Position numbers and translations under genes: made by a program
The notes under the pieces: model-generated
Database searches by the model: none
Told to the model about the DNA's origin: nothing
Seen by the model: only the letters and a program-made list of their open reading frames with translations
Shown here: one piece after another, positions 49,751 through 58,481 of the stretch
How the letters are laid out: every line of letters starts with the position of its first letter
Numbering within the stretch: position 1 is the stretch's first letter
Assembly: GCF_963662885.1 (NCBI RefSeq)
Contig: NZ_OY760065.1
Coordinates: 72,001-136,000 of the forward strand
Direction: 5' to 3'
DNA from: an uncultured Pseudodesulfovibrio sp.
GTDB taxonomy: Bacteria > Desulfobacterota > Desulfovibrionia > Desulfovibrionales > Desulfovibrionaceae
Length of the DNA: 64,000 nt

Positions 49751-50566
49751 TTAGGCCTTGAGGCCGTTGAACCGTCGCTCCAGCAACCAGACCACCCCGG
49801 ACAGGGCCAGGGTGACCACGAGGTAGATGGCGGCGACGGTGAACCAAATTTCGAAAGTCAGAAATGTTTCCGCATCAATCATTCTACCACGCTGAGTCAA
49901 GTCCAGGATGGCAATGGTCGACACCAGGGCCGAGTCCTTGATCAGAGACACGGCCTGGCTGGTCAGGGGTGGCAGCACCCGCCGCACGGCCTGGGGCAGG
50001 ATGATGTGTCGATACATGGCGTACGGCCCCATGCCGAGGCTCTTGGCAGCCTCCCATTGGCCCTTGTCGATGGAGGTGATGCCCGCTCGGAAAATCTCCG
50101 AGGCATAGGCGCCTTCGAACAGGCTGAGCGCGATGACCGCCGAGCGGAAGGCGGAAATGCCTAGAATGGGCGCGATGACAAAATAGATGAAGAAAATCTG
50201 GATGAGCAGGGGGGTGTTGCGGATCAGCTCCATGTAGCCTCTGGCCACGCCTTTGGCCGCCCAGGAGTTCGACATGCGCATCAATGCGGTGGCCATACCG
50301 ATGACCAGCATGAGGATCAGGCTGATGCACGTGATCTGGAAGGTCACTCCGAGGCCCTCCATGAGCGGCCCCCAGGTGAATCCCTGATCCGTATACGTCC
50401 AGATATATTGCGGGATGCGGTACCACTGCCAGTTGTAGCCCAGTCTTTGGGAACCCATGATGAGCAACCAGACAACGATAGTCAGGAGCAGTAGTGTCTT
50501 AGCCGTGTCCAAAATGGCTGCAATGGACAGGGGGCCAGTCTTTTTCTGTAGGAATTCAGCCGACAT
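49751..50566 (-). CDS. polar amino-acid ABC transporter permease
   Basis: A 271-residue permease, paralogous to the one three genes downstream. Features: GLGVTFQITCISLILMLVIG and the coupling loop EAAKSLGMGPYAMYRHIILP. ATG at 50566 (MSAEFLQ) is preferred; an in-frame ATG 15 codons upstream is possible and neither has a strong site. First gene of the unit permease, small peptide, binding protein, permease, glutaredoxin, FTR-type chain. Confidence 0.9.
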   Translation of the reverse strand: MSAEFLQKKTGPLSIAAILDTAKTLLLLTIVVWLLIMGSQRLGYNWQWYRIPQYIWTYTDQGFTWGPLMEGLGVTFQITCISLILMLVIGMATALMRMSNSWAAKGVARGYMELIRNTPLLIQIFFIYFVIAPILGISAFRSAVIALSLFEGAYASEIFRAGITSIDKGQWEAAKSLGMGPYAMYRHIILPQAVRRVLPPLTSQAVSLIKDSALVSTIAILDLTQRGRMIDAETFLTFEIWFTVAAIYLVVTLALSGVVWLLERRFNGLKA

Positions 50567-50677
50567 GCGATTCCGGAGTTTGTTTGACGGAAAAGGAGCA
50601 ACCGCCATTCTGGTTGCACCATAGCACAAAGCCGGGAAGTTACCAGGAACTATTGTGCAAAAAGAGCAGGATGCGGA

Positions 50678-51319
50678 TCAGGCCGTCTTGCTTTCACCGG
50701 CCTCGATCACGGCCTTGATCTGCGTAAATACTTCGTCGGGCGTGCCCGAGGCGTTGACCACGCGCATACGGTCGCGATTGAAGGCCGCCCAGGTCAGGTA
50801 GCCCTCCCTGATCCGGTTGTGGAAGGACAGGTGCTCGGCCTCGAACCGTCCTTCCTCCTTGGCCTTGCCGTCTTCGATATTGCGCAGGGTGGCGCGTTTC
50901 AAGCCGACTTCAGGGTCGATGTCCAGGACAATGGTCAGATCGGGCCACAGGCCGTCCACGGCCACCTCATTGAGTTCACGAAGCATGACGGTGTCCAGGC
51001 CGCGCCCGTATCCCTGATAGACTATGGTCGAATCCGCGAAGCGGTCGCAGAGCACGACCTTACCCGCCTCAAGCTCGGGCCGGATGATCTGGCCCACGTG
51101 CTGTGCGCGATCGGCCAGGTACAGAAACAGCTCGGTGATGGGGGTGATTTCCTTGTTGTCCACATGTAGGAGCATCTTGCGCAGGTCCCGGCCGATGCGG
51201 CTGCCGCCCGGTTCAAGAGTCTGGAAGACCTCCCTGCCCTGAGCTTCGAAATATTCCCGGACCCTGGTGATCTGGGTGGATTTGCCTGTCCCCTCTATGC
51301 CTTCAAAGGTAATAAACAT
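50678..51319 (-). CDS. tmk: thymidylate kinase
   Basis: A 213-residue kinase that phosphorylates dTMP. The P-loop is EGIEGTGKST (6-15); the DR motif is LCDRFADSTIVYQGYGRGLD; the TMP-binding segment reads LEPGGSRIGRDLR where most have REPGGT. The lid has KEEGRFEAEHLSFHNRIREGY. Its start overlaps the end of the upstream exonuclease gene by 25 bases. Confidence 0.95.
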   Translation of the reverse strand: MFITFEGIEGTGKSTQITRVREYFEAQGREVFQTLEPGGSRIGRDLRKMLLHVDNKEITPITELFLYLADRAQHVGQIIRPELEAGKVVLCDRFADSTIVYQGYGRGLDTVMLRELNEVAVDGLWPDLTIVLDIDPEVGLKRATLRNIEDGKAKEEGRFEAEHLSFHNRIREGYLTWAAFNRDRMRVVNASGTPDEVFTQIKAVIEAGESKTA

Positions 51320-52335
51320 TGGTTCTCCGCTTTCGCGTTCTGCTTTTTGGCGTTGTCGGGGGTGGGCTCCGGCCGGAAGACGTTGCGTTCGAGGAAGCGC
51401 ATGTAGGGCGACCAGTCTGCTCCGGTCTTGTCCATGTCTGCGTAAGCCTGGTCTATGATGTTCAGCTTGGCGTCCATGTTGTCGGCGAAGTGCAGGACGA
51501 ACGCCTCAGGCGTCTTGGGCCGTACGGGAGAGCCGAACTCGTGTTCGCCGTGGTGGCTGGTGATCAGATGCTTGAGGTGCATCTTGAGGCTCGCTTCGAG
51601 GCGCGGGCTGCGGGTCAGAAACGGCTCCAGCTTTTCCATGCCGATCTGGATGTGGCCGAAGAGCCGCCCTTCGTCGGTGTAGTCATTGGTCAGGCCGCCG
51701 GACAGCTCCCAGGCCTTGCCCAGGTCGTGGAAGATGGCTCCGGCCAGCAGGGTCTGGCGGTCGAGATTCGGGTAGACGTCGCACAGGGCCATGCATGCGC
51801 GAGCCACGCCCAGGGTATGCTCCAGCAGACCGCCCACGTAGGCGTGGTGCACGGTCTTGGCGCCGGGCGCTTTCAGCAATCGGGTGCGGATATCCTCATG
51901 GGTCAGGACCTTGCGGCAAAACGTCTTCCACGGCTTGTGGCGCATGTGCTCGGTGACCAGGTCTTCCAGGGCCTCCATCAACACATCCGGCGGGGTTTTG
52001 GACGCGGGCAGGAAGTCAGACAGGTCTATGCCCGGTGTGGAGGGGGCGAGCAGATCCATCTGATCCACCTTGAGCTGGTTCTTGTCGCGATAGCTTTCCA
52101 CGAACCCGCGGACACGGACCATGCAGCCCGGCTCCAGGGTGGGGTACTCCAGGCTCTTGGGGCTCCAGATCTTGCCGTCGATGGACCCGGTTGCATCCTG
52201 GAACGAGAGGTTCCAGTAAGGGCCGTTCTTGGATTGAGCCTGATTGGCCCCGGCCAGAAGAAAGAGGTCGTCTACGGGTTGGCCCGGAGAAAGAGACTGG
52301 ATATATTGCGACTTTTTGCCCACTGATCTTGCCAT
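51295..52335 (-). CDS. YhaM-like 3'-5' exoribonuclease (OB fold plus HD domain)
   Basis: A 346-residue protein. The N-terminal OB-fold (GPYWNLSFQDATGSIDGKIW, then RVRGFVESYRDKNQLKV) binds nucleic acid; the C-terminal HD domain has VHHAYVGGLLEHTLGVA and GAIFHDLGKAWEL with a later ITSHHGEHEFGSPVRPKTPE. This order is that of B. subtilis YhaM. The start (MARSVGKKSQY) lacks a good ribosome-binding site; a GTG at 52374 is an alternative. Confidence 0.9.
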   Translation of the reverse strand: MARSVGKKSQYIQSLSPGQPVDDLFLLAGANQAQSKNGPYWNLSFQDATGSIDGKIWSPKSLEYPTLEPGCMVRVRGFVESYRDKNQLKVDQMDLLAPSTPGIDLSDFLPASKTPPDVLMEALEDLVTEHMRHKPWKTFCRKVLTHEDIRTRLLKAPGAKTVHHAYVGGLLEHTLGVARACMALCDVYPNLDRQTLLAGAIFHDLGKAWELSGGLTNDYTDEGRLFGHIQIGMEKLEPFLTRSPRLEASLKMHLKHLITSHHGEHEFGSPVRPKTPEAFVLHFADNMDAKLNIIDQAYADMDKTGADWSPYMRFLERNVFRPEPTPDNAKKQNAKAENQCLLPLKA

Positions 52336-52481
52336 TGGTGAGATGTTGAGGTACCTCGCCCATACGCGTATCACTACAGTATGTGCGGAAAACGGACCGG
52401 TGCGGTGCTGCTCGGCCCGCTCAAGGTTATGAACCTGATTTCACACGTATTGTCAAATCCTAGCTTGCAGGCGGAGACGTA

Positions 52482-53234
52482 ATGAATATTCTGCTCGCCA
52501 ACGATGACGGTATCCAGGCCATAGGCCTGCGCGCCCTGTATTTTGCCCTCAAAGAAGCCGGTCACGACGTGCATGTGGTCGCTCCGGTTACCGAACAGTC
52601 CGCCGTGGGACATGCAGTGACCCTGGCGTTGCCGCTTCGGGTCAAGGAGTTCAAGGAGAACGGCTTTGTGGGGCAGGGCGTTTACGGCACGCCCGTAGAC
52701 TGCGTCAAGCTCGGCCTGTCCACGCTGCTCGACGAAAAGCCCGATCTGGTCCTGTCCGGAATCAACGCGGGTGCCAACGTGGGCGTCGACATCCTCTATT
52801 CCGGAACGGTGTCCGCGGCCACTGAGGGCGCGCTCATGGAAATTCCGTCCATGGCCGTGTCCATGGACAATTTCAACCCCGTGGACCTGAGCGGGCAGGC
52901 ACGCTTCTGCGCCGAACTGCTGCCCAAAATTCCCTGGTCCGAGCTGCCGCGCAAACGCGTGCTCAACCTCAATTTTCCGGATTGTCCCATTGAGGAGGCC
53001 AAGGAAATGGTTCTGTGTCCGCATACGCGGGCGTCATACGACGATGTCTACGACACCCGACAGGACCCGCGCGGCCGGCCGTACTACTGGCTCAGCGGAG
53101 CCATTCCGCCCAGCCGCATCAGCCCGGATCGTGACCGCGCATTGCTGACCCAGGGACACATCACCCTGACCCCGTTGCATTTCGACTTCACGGATCGAGA
53201 GAGCCTGGAAACGCTGGAACATACGATTTCGTGA
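52482..53234 (+). CDS. surE: 5'/3'-nucleotidase SurE
   Basis: A 250-residue stationary-phase survival phosphatase that hydrolyses nucleoside monophosphates. Metal site N7-D8-D9-G10, VVAPVTEQSAVGHAVT, YGTPVDCVKLGL and LSGINAGANVGVDILYSGTVSAA are hallmark motifs. A GGAGACGTAATG start. It is followed after about 90 bases by gapA, which has its own promoter. Confidence 0.96.
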   Translation: MNILLANDDGIQAIGLRALYFALKEAGHDVHVVAPVTEQSAVGHAVTLALPLRVKEFKENGFVGQGVYGTPVDCVKLGLSTLLDEKPDLVLSGINAGANVGVDILYSGTVSAATEGALMEIPSMAVSMDNFNPVDLSGQARFCAELLPKIPWSELPRKRVLNLNFPDCPIEEAKEMVLCPHTRASYDDVYDTRQDPRGRPYYWLSGAIPPSRISPDRDRALLTQGHITLTPLHFDFTDRESLETLEHTIS

Positions 53235-53240
53235 ACCCCG

Positions 53241-53269
53241 TTGACGTAAAATCATCGTCACAGTATGGT
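53241..53269 (+). promoter_or_regulatory. sigma-70-type promoter of gapA
   Basis: -35 TTGACG (53241-53246), 17-base spacer, -10 TATGGT (53264-53269), 58 bases before the ATG. Confidence 0.7.
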
Positions 53270-53326
53270 TGTTGCCCTATAACCCCGTATTAAGAGAATA
53301 CTCGCATACCAACAGGAGGACCCGGC

Positions 53327-54307
53327 ATGGCGACGAAAATAGGTTTGAACGGATTTGGACGCATTGGCCGTTATCTGGCCCGGCTGCTGGCGGAGGAGAC
53401 CGACCTTGAACTGGTGGCCGTCAACGCGCGTGCCTCCAACGAAGACCTCGCTCACCTGCTGAAATACGACTCCGTGCACGGTCGCTTCCCGGACGTGCAG
53501 CCGACCGAGGACGGTTTCGTCATGGCCGGCAAAGCGGTCAAGGTGACCCGCAATGCGCCCGGCGAATGGACCTGGGGCGACCTGGGCTGTGATCTGGTCA
53601 TAGAGACCACGGGCAAGTTCACCGACCGCGAGAGCTGCGAAAAACATCTGGCCTGCGGCGCGAAGAAGGTGATCATCTCCGCTCCCGGCAAGAACGCCGA
53701 TGTGACCGTGGTCGTCGGCGTCAACGATGCAGAGCTCAAGCCCGAGCACAAAATCATTTCCAATGCTTCCTGCACCACCAACTGCCTCGCTCCGGTGGCC
53801 AAGGTCATCAACGACACCTTTGGCATCAAGCACGGCATCATGACCACCGTGCACTCCTACACCATGAGCCAGCGCATTCTGGACGGTTCCCACAAGGACA
53901 TGCGCCGTGCGCGTGCCTGCGCCGTGAACATGGTTCCCACGACCACCGGCGCGGCCAAGGCCGTCGGCCTGGTCATTCCCGAGCTGAACGGCATCCTGGA
54001 CGGCATGGCCATCCGCGTGCCCACTCCCAACGTCTCCCTGGTGGACCTGGTCTGCGAGCTGAAAAAGGAGACCACCGCTGAGGAAGCCAACGCGGCTCTC
54101 AAGGCGGCGGCCAACGACTCCATGGGCTACACCGACGAGCCGCTGGTGTCCGTGGACTTCATGGGCTCCACTTTCGGCGGCGTGGTGGACAGCTCCCTGA
54201 CCCGCGTCATGGGCGGAACCCAGCTCAAGCTCATCATTTGGTACGACAATGAAGCCGGTTTCACCAATCAGCTTCTGCGGTTGATTAAGAAAGCAGCTCC
54301 GATGTAG
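53327..54307 (+). CDS. gap: glyceraldehyde-3-phosphate dehydrogenase
   Basis: A 326-residue phosphorylating GAPDH. Catalytic C149 (SNASCTTNCLAPV) and H176 are at canonical positions, with GFGRIGR at the N-terminus. Two cofactor-determining sites differ from NAD enzymes: the usual Asp after the second beta strand (ND) is Ala34 (VAVNARAS), and the Leu187-Pro188 pair is Gly187-Ser188 (ILDGSHKD). Both changes are of the NADP-accepting type known from chloroplast and GapB enzymes. AGGAGG precedes the ATG. Confidence 0.96.
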   Translation: MATKIGLNGFGRIGRYLARLLAEETDLELVAVNARASNEDLAHLLKYDSVHGRFPDVQPTEDGFVMAGKAVKVTRNAPGEWTWGDLGCDLVIETTGKFTDRESCEKHLACGAKKVIISAPGKNADVTVVVGVNDAELKPEHKIISNASCTTNCLAPVAKVINDTFGIKHGIMTTVHSYTMSQRILDGSHKDMRRARACAVNMVPTTTGAAKAVGLVIPELNGILDGMAIRVPTPNVSLVDLVCELKKETTAEEANAALKAAANDSMGYTDEPLVSVDFMGSTFGGVVDSSLTRVMGGTQLKLIIWYDNEAGFTNQLLRLIKKAAPM

Positions 54308-54517
54308 GGCGGCTTCCGATAGCGGCGCATCTGCACATTTTTTCCAGGGGGCTTTCGTCCTCATGTAGGCCCACTACACTGCGGCGAAAGCCCCCAGGAA
54401 GAAAATGCACAGCTACACCACTCTCGAAAGCCTATTCCGAGAGTGGTTTGGCGGCAGGGGAGAGAGCCGCTGCCGGGTGGCTTTGCCACCCGAATCGCTC
54501 CATAAGATGAAGAAAGA

Positions 54518-54555
54518 AAGGCCCCCGGCTCAGTTCGAGCCGGGGGCCTTGTTTT
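54518..54555 (+). terminator. strong terminator in the gap-cimA interval
   Basis: AAGGCCCCCGGCTC, loop AGTTC, GAGCCGGGGGCCTT: 14-bp perfect stem, then GTTTTG. T-rich on the other strand too (CTTTCTTTC), so it may act both ways. Confidence 0.85.
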
Positions 54556-54613
54556 GTGCTGTTGCCCCGCGAAGCGGCGCTAAAAAGCTTTGGAAAAGGA
54601 TGGGGATGGGGGT

Positions 54614-54672
54614 CCGGGGGAAGGGGAAGGAAAGAACCTTTCTTGAAAGGTTTTTCCTTCCCCTTCCCCCGG
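54614..54672. repeat. 59-base REP-like dyad element
   Basis: Outer arms of 20 bases (54614-54633 and 54653-54672) start CCGGGGGAAGGGGAAGG and are perfectly complementary. The 19-base centre holds a second hairpin, AACCTTT-CTTG-AAAGGTT. Two nested stems with a purine-rich outer arm have the look of a genomic REP-type element; whether it recurs in the genome cannot be seen from one copy. It lies 15 bases past the cimA stop and could also terminate cimA. Confidence 0.7.
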
Positions 54673-54686
54673 CCGCCGGAGGCTGC

Positions 54687-56279
54687 TTACGCCTCCGTCA
54701 TTTCATCTTTGAAGAGCTTGTAGTTGATGCCGTCGACCACGGCCTGCCAGGACGCCTCGATGATGTTGTGGGACACACCCATGGTGGTCCACCGGTCGGT
54801 TCCGTCGCCGGATTCGACCAGGACGCGGACAAAGGAGGCCGTGCCGCCGGTGTCGCGCACCGCGCCGGAAAGGACGCGGACCTTGAAGTCGAGGAGTCGG
54901 ATTTCGGCCAGACGGGGGTAGAACCGTTCGAGTCCTTTCCGCAAAGCCTGGTCCAGGGCGTTGACCGGCCCCATGCCGGTGGCCGCGGTATGTTCCTGCT
55001 GGCCTTTCACGTCCACAATCACCGTGGCTTCGGACATGGGTTCCGGATCTTCCTCGCGCTTGGCGTCCACCACGAAGAAGTGGCGGAAATGGAAGTAGTC
55101 GAGCGGTTTGCCCAAGGCCTGGCGGAGCATGAGTTCGAAGGAGGCGTCGGCAACGGAGTATTCGTAGCCCATGGACTCCTTGATTTTCAGTTCCTTGAGC
55201 AGGCGGTCCACCGTGGGGTCGTCCTTGGCCAGTTCGTAGCCCAGTTCGCGGGCCTTGAACAGGATGTTGGACTTGCCCGCCTGGTCCGAGAGAAGCACGC
55301 GCCGCTCGTTGCCCACGGTTTCGGGCGGGATGTGCTCGTAGGTGCGTGCGTCCTTGAGGATCGCGCTGACGTGGATGCCGCCCTTGTGGGCAAAAGCGGA
55401 GGAGCCCACGAAAGGCTGGCGCATGAACGGACGCAGATTGGCGATTTCACTGATGAAGTTCGAGATCGGCTGAAGCTTGGTCAGGTTCTCCTTGCCGATG
55501 ACATCAAAGCCCATCTTGAGTTCCAGATTGGGTATGACCGAGCAAAGGTTGGCGTTGCCGCACCGCTCCCCGTAGCCGTTGATCGTACCCTGGACCTGGA
55601 CCGCGCCGAGGCGGACCGCTTCCAGGGAATTGGCAACGGCCAGTTCGGAGTCGTTGTGGGCATGGACGCCCAGGCTGGCCTCGGGCAGCTTCTTGCGAAC
55701 CTCGGCCACGGCGTGGCCGATCTCGCTGGTCAGGGAGCCACCGTTGGTGTCGCAGAGGACAAGGCGGTCGGCACCGGCTTCGAGCGCTGCGGCCAGGGCT
55801 TTTATGGCATACTCCGGGTTGCGCTTGAACCCGTCGAAGAAGTGCTCGGCATCGAAGATGACCTCGTCCACACGCGCCTTCAGATAAGCCACGGAGTTGG
55901 CGATCAGTTCGAGGTTGCGCTCCAGGGGAACGCCCAGGGCTACGGTGGCGTGGATGTCCCAGGTCTTGCCGAAGATGGTTACCACCGGGGTTTCCGCCGC
56001 GAGCAAACCGGCCAGGTTCGGGTCCTTTTCAGGCGTGAACTTGGCCATGTGCGTGGATCCGAAGGCGGCCAGCTTGGCGTTTTTGAAGGTGTAGGACCTA
56101 ATTTCCTCGAAAAATCTCCTGTCAGTCGGATTGGAGCCGGGCCAGCCGCCCTCAATATAGTGAATGCCCAGTTCGTCCAGCTTCTGCGCTATGCGGATCT
56201 TGTCCTGGGTGGTCAGGTTCAGTTCTTCGGCTTGGGCTCCATCTCTCAGGGTCGTGTCGTATATGGTGATTTTTTGCAT
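54687..56279 (-). CDS. cimA: citramalate synthase
   Basis: A 530-residue DRE-TIM metallolyase that condenses pyruvate and acetyl-CoA to citramalate, starting the threonine-independent route to isoleucine. The TIM barrel begins IYDTTLRDGAQAEELNL; LGVHAHNDSELAVANSLEAV and GTINGYGERCGNANL hold metal and substrate residues; the C-terminal about 130 residues form the regulatory LeuA dimer domain. The TTLRDGAQAEELN signature matches GSU1798-type CimA rather than isopropylmalate synthase. It follows lysC by 3 bases. Confidence 0.93.
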   Translation of the reverse strand: MQKITIYDTTLRDGAQAEELNLTTQDKIRIAQKLDELGIHYIEGGWPGSNPTDRRFFEEIRSYTFKNAKLAAFGSTHMAKFTPEKDPNLAGLLAAETPVVTIFGKTWDIHATVALGVPLERNLELIANSVAYLKARVDEVIFDAEHFFDGFKRNPEYAIKALAAALEAGADRLVLCDTNGGSLTSEIGHAVAEVRKKLPEASLGVHAHNDSELAVANSLEAVRLGAVQVQGTINGYGERCGNANLCSVIPNLELKMGFDVIGKENLTKLQPISNFISEIANLRPFMRQPFVGSSAFAHKGGIHVSAILKDARTYEHIPPETVGNERRVLLSDQAGKSNILFKARELGYELAKDDPTVDRLLKELKIKESMGYEYSVADASFELMLRQALGKPLDYFHFRHFFVVDAKREEDPEPMSEATVIVDVKGQQEHTAATGMGPVNALDQALRKGLERFYPRLAEIRLLDFKVRVLSGAVRDTGGTASFVRVLVESGDGTDRWTTMGVSHNIIEASWQAVVDGINYKLFKDEMTEA

Positions 56280-56282
56280 CGG

Positions 56283-57512
56283 CTACTCGATGTGTTTGCC
56301 TTCCTCCAAGTTGAAGGCTTTGTGGAGTGTGCGTACGGCCAGTTCGGTGTACTTGTCGTCGACCAAGCAGGTGATCTTGATCTCCGAGGTGCTGATCATC
56401 AGGATGTTTACGTTCTCATCGGCAAGCGCCCGGAAGGCCTTGGAGGCCACGCCGGAATGGTTACGCATGCCGACGCCGATAATCGACACCTTGGCGACAT
56501 TGAGGTTGCTGGATAGCTCTTCGTAGCCGATTTCGTATTTGAGCTCTTCCAGCGTCTTGATGGTCTGCTTCACATCGGAGCGGGGTACGGTGAAGGTCAT
56601 GTCGGTCAGGCCGTCCTTGGACGGGTTCTGGACGATCATGTCCACGAGAATCTTTTTCTCTGCCAGGGGGGAGAAAATCTGGGCGGAAACACCGGGATTG
56701 TCCTGCACGTGTATCAGCGTAATGCGAGCCTGATCCTTGTCGTATGCGATACCCGAGACCATGACGGCTTCCATGTTTTCATCCTCCTGCGTGACTATAG
56801 TGCCCGGCTCGTCGGAAAAGGTAGAGCGGACATGAACGGTTACATTGTATTTCTTGGCAAACTCGACGCTGCGGATCTGGAGGACCTTGGCTCCCATGCT
56901 GGCCATTTCCAGCATCTCGTCATAGGAGACGCGGTCGATCTTGCGGGCGTCGGCACAGAGGTTCGGGTCCGTGGTGAACACGCCCGGAACGTCGGTGTAG
57001 ATTTCGCAGACATCGGCTTTGATGGCCGCGGCCAGGGCAACGGCAGAAGTGTCGGAGCCGCCGCGACCGAGAGTGGTGATGCGGCCGGTGTCGTCACAGC
57101 CCTGGAAACCGGCCACCACGAGGATGTCGTATTCCTGTAGCATGCCCCTGAGTCGGGATTCATCAATATCGGTGATGCGGGCCTTGCCGTAGCAACAGTC
57201 GGTCCGGACCGGAGCCTGGAAACCGAGCACGGAGCGGCATTTGACGCCCTGCTGTTTGAGCAGCATGGCAAAGAGGGCGCAGGAAATCTGCTCGCCGGTG
57301 GAAACCAGGGAATCCACTTCAGCGGGATCTGGGTTATCCGACCACTCCTCGGCCAGTCCCAATAGTCGGTTGGTTTCACCGGACATGGCCGACAGAACCA
57401 CAATGACTTTGTTCCCCTCACGGTAGGGGCGCAGGACTTTCTGCATGACCTGGCGTTGACATTCCAGGTTGCGGACCGATGTGCCTCCGAACTTTTGTAC
57501 GACGATGTTCAT
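56283..57512 (-). CDS. lysC: aspartate kinase
   Basis: A 409-residue class II aspartokinase. The catalytic domain has VVQKFGGTSVRN at the N-terminus, VAGFQGCDDTG and LGRGGSDTSAVALA; two C-terminal ACT domains (VQDNPGVSAQIFSPLAEKKI and VGMRNHSGVASKAFRALADE) give lysine/threonine feedback. ATG at 57512 begins at the conserved core; an ATG overlapping the tsaE stop (ATGA) would add 11 residues. Confidence 0.95.
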   Translation of the reverse strand: MNIVVQKFGGTSVRNLECQRQVMQKVLRPYREGNKVIVVLSAMSGETNRLLGLAEEWSDNPDPAEVDSLVSTGEQISCALFAMLLKQQGVKCRSVLGFQAPVRTDCCYGKARITDIDESRLRGMLQEYDILVVAGFQGCDDTGRITTLGRGGSDTSAVALAAAIKADVCEIYTDVPGVFTTDPNLCADARKIDRVSYDEMLEMASMGAKVLQIRSVEFAKKYNVTVHVRSTFSDEPGTIVTQEDENMEAVMVSGIAYDKDQARITLIHVQDNPGVSAQIFSPLAEKKILVDMIVQNPSKDGLTDMTFTVPRSDVKQTIKTLEELKYEIGYEELSSNLNVAKVSIIGVGMRNHSGVASKAFRALADENVNILMISTSEIKITCLVDDKYTELAVRTLHKAFNLEEGKHIE

Positions 57513-57541
57513 TTTTTCGATTCTGCTCTCTAAAACGGTTC

Positions 57542-58015
57542 TCATTCGGGCCGCAGGGCATCAATGACGTCCCGCGCCGCACCTCCCATCGCATGCAATA
57601 CGAGGCTTCGTCCAGTGTCCGAGTGGGTCCATTCCAGAAAAAGGGCCTGATCCGGCCACATTTCCCTGGGCAGGAACTGTATCCACTCCACCACGGTGAT
57701 CGTGTCCGGGTCCTCGAGGGAGTCGAACAGGGCGTCGTCCGGGGGCATGCCTTCGAGCCGGTAGAGGTCGAAATGGGCCACGCCGGGCGAGGTCGGATAC
57801 AGGTTGCAGATGTTGAAGCTGGGGCTCGAGACCTCCGCCGCCTCCGCGCCGGGCAGGGATTCCACAAAACCCCTGACCAACGTGGTTTTGCCCGATCCGA
57901 GGTCGCCTTGCAAGAGCAAAGCCGGAGGGGCGTCCATTCGGGACAGAAGCGATGCCAGGGTGCGACCCAGGGCCACGGTGGCGTCGCTGTCGGGAAGGTG
58001 CAGTGTCAGGCTCAC
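57542..58015 (-). CDS. tsaE: tRNA t6A biosynthesis ATPase TsaE
   Basis: A 157-residue ATPase of the t6A37 threonylcarbamoyl complex. Walker A is GDLGSGKTTLVRGF (37-50), then SPSFNICNLYPT, FDLYRLEG and VVEWIQFLP. Slightly longer than average. Placed between the CBS-domain and lysC genes. Confidence 0.94.
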   Translation of the reverse strand: MSLTLHLPDSDATVALGRTLASLLSRMDAPPALLLQGDLGSGKTTLVRGFVESLPGAEAAEVSSPSFNICNLYPTSPGVAHFDLYRLEGMPPDDALFDSLEDPDTITVVEWIQFLPREMWPDQALFLEWTHSDTGRSLVLHAMGGAARDVIDALRPE

Positions 58016-58031
58016 GATTCGGGTCCGTCGG

Positions 58032-58481
58032 CTAGCCCTGAAGCAGGGTCTTGAGCACGTCTTCCTTGCCGACTACGCCGACCAGTTTGCCGTCCTCGAC
58101 AACGGGCAGGGTGTACAGTTTTTCGTTGGCCATCATGGTGGCCACATCCTCGAGGGAGGTGTCCGGATGGACGAAGATCGGAGCCGGGGTCATGGCGTCG
58201 CCGACCTTGAGGGCGGAGATCTTGGTCATTTCACGTTCCAGCTGATCGTGGGAGGACAGGGGGAATACCCCGTCCAGCAAGGTGAAGAAGGACGGCAGGG
58301 TGACCTTTTTCTGCTGGGCCACCAGGTCGGACTGGCAGAGCACGCCGACAACCTGGTCACCGTCCAGCACCGGTGCGCCGTTGATCTTCTTGTCCAGAAG
58401 AATGGCGGCCGCGGCGGTGATGTCGGTTTCCGGGGTCAGGGTGATGCACTCAGAGGTCATGATGTCCTTGGCTGTCAGCAT
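58032..58481 (-). CDS. two-CBS-domain protein
   Basis: A 149-residue protein made of a CBS pair: DIMTSECITLTPETDITAAA ... GAPVLDGDQVVGVLCQSDLV, then DAMTPAPIFVHPDTSLEDVA ... LPVVEDGKLVGVVGKEDVL. Such modules sense adenine nucleotides. The start overlaps the end of nnrDE by 7 bases, so the two may be linked in nucleotide-state control (inference). Confidence 0.92.
   Translation of the reverse strand: MLTAKDIMTSECITLTPETDITAAAAILLDKKINGAPVLDGDQVVGVLCQSDLVAQQKKVTLPSFFTLLDGVFPLSSHDQLEREMTKISALKVGDAMTPAPIFVHPDTSLEDVATMMANEKLYTLPVVEDGKLVGVVGKEDVLKTLLQG

Larger units (their letters stand above)
54308..54686. other. gene-free gap with four successive inverted repeats
   Basis: Between gap and the convergent cimA. 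GGGGGCTTTCG (54347-54357) pairs with CGAAAGCCCCC (54385-54395); ACCACTCTCG (54417-54426) pairs with CGAGAGTGGT (54438-54447); a GC-rich terminator follows at 54518-54555; and a 59-base GA/TC-rich dyad lies at 54614-54672. No reading frame is supported here. Confidence 0.75.

Noticed and set aside
54537..54550. GTTCGAGCC resembling a tRNA T-arm
   Set aside because: It is part of the 14-bp terminator stem and has no other tRNA features around it.
54405..56516. A plus-strand frame of about 700 codons
   Set aside because: Antisense to cimA and starting within the hairpin-rich gap; no domain is seen.
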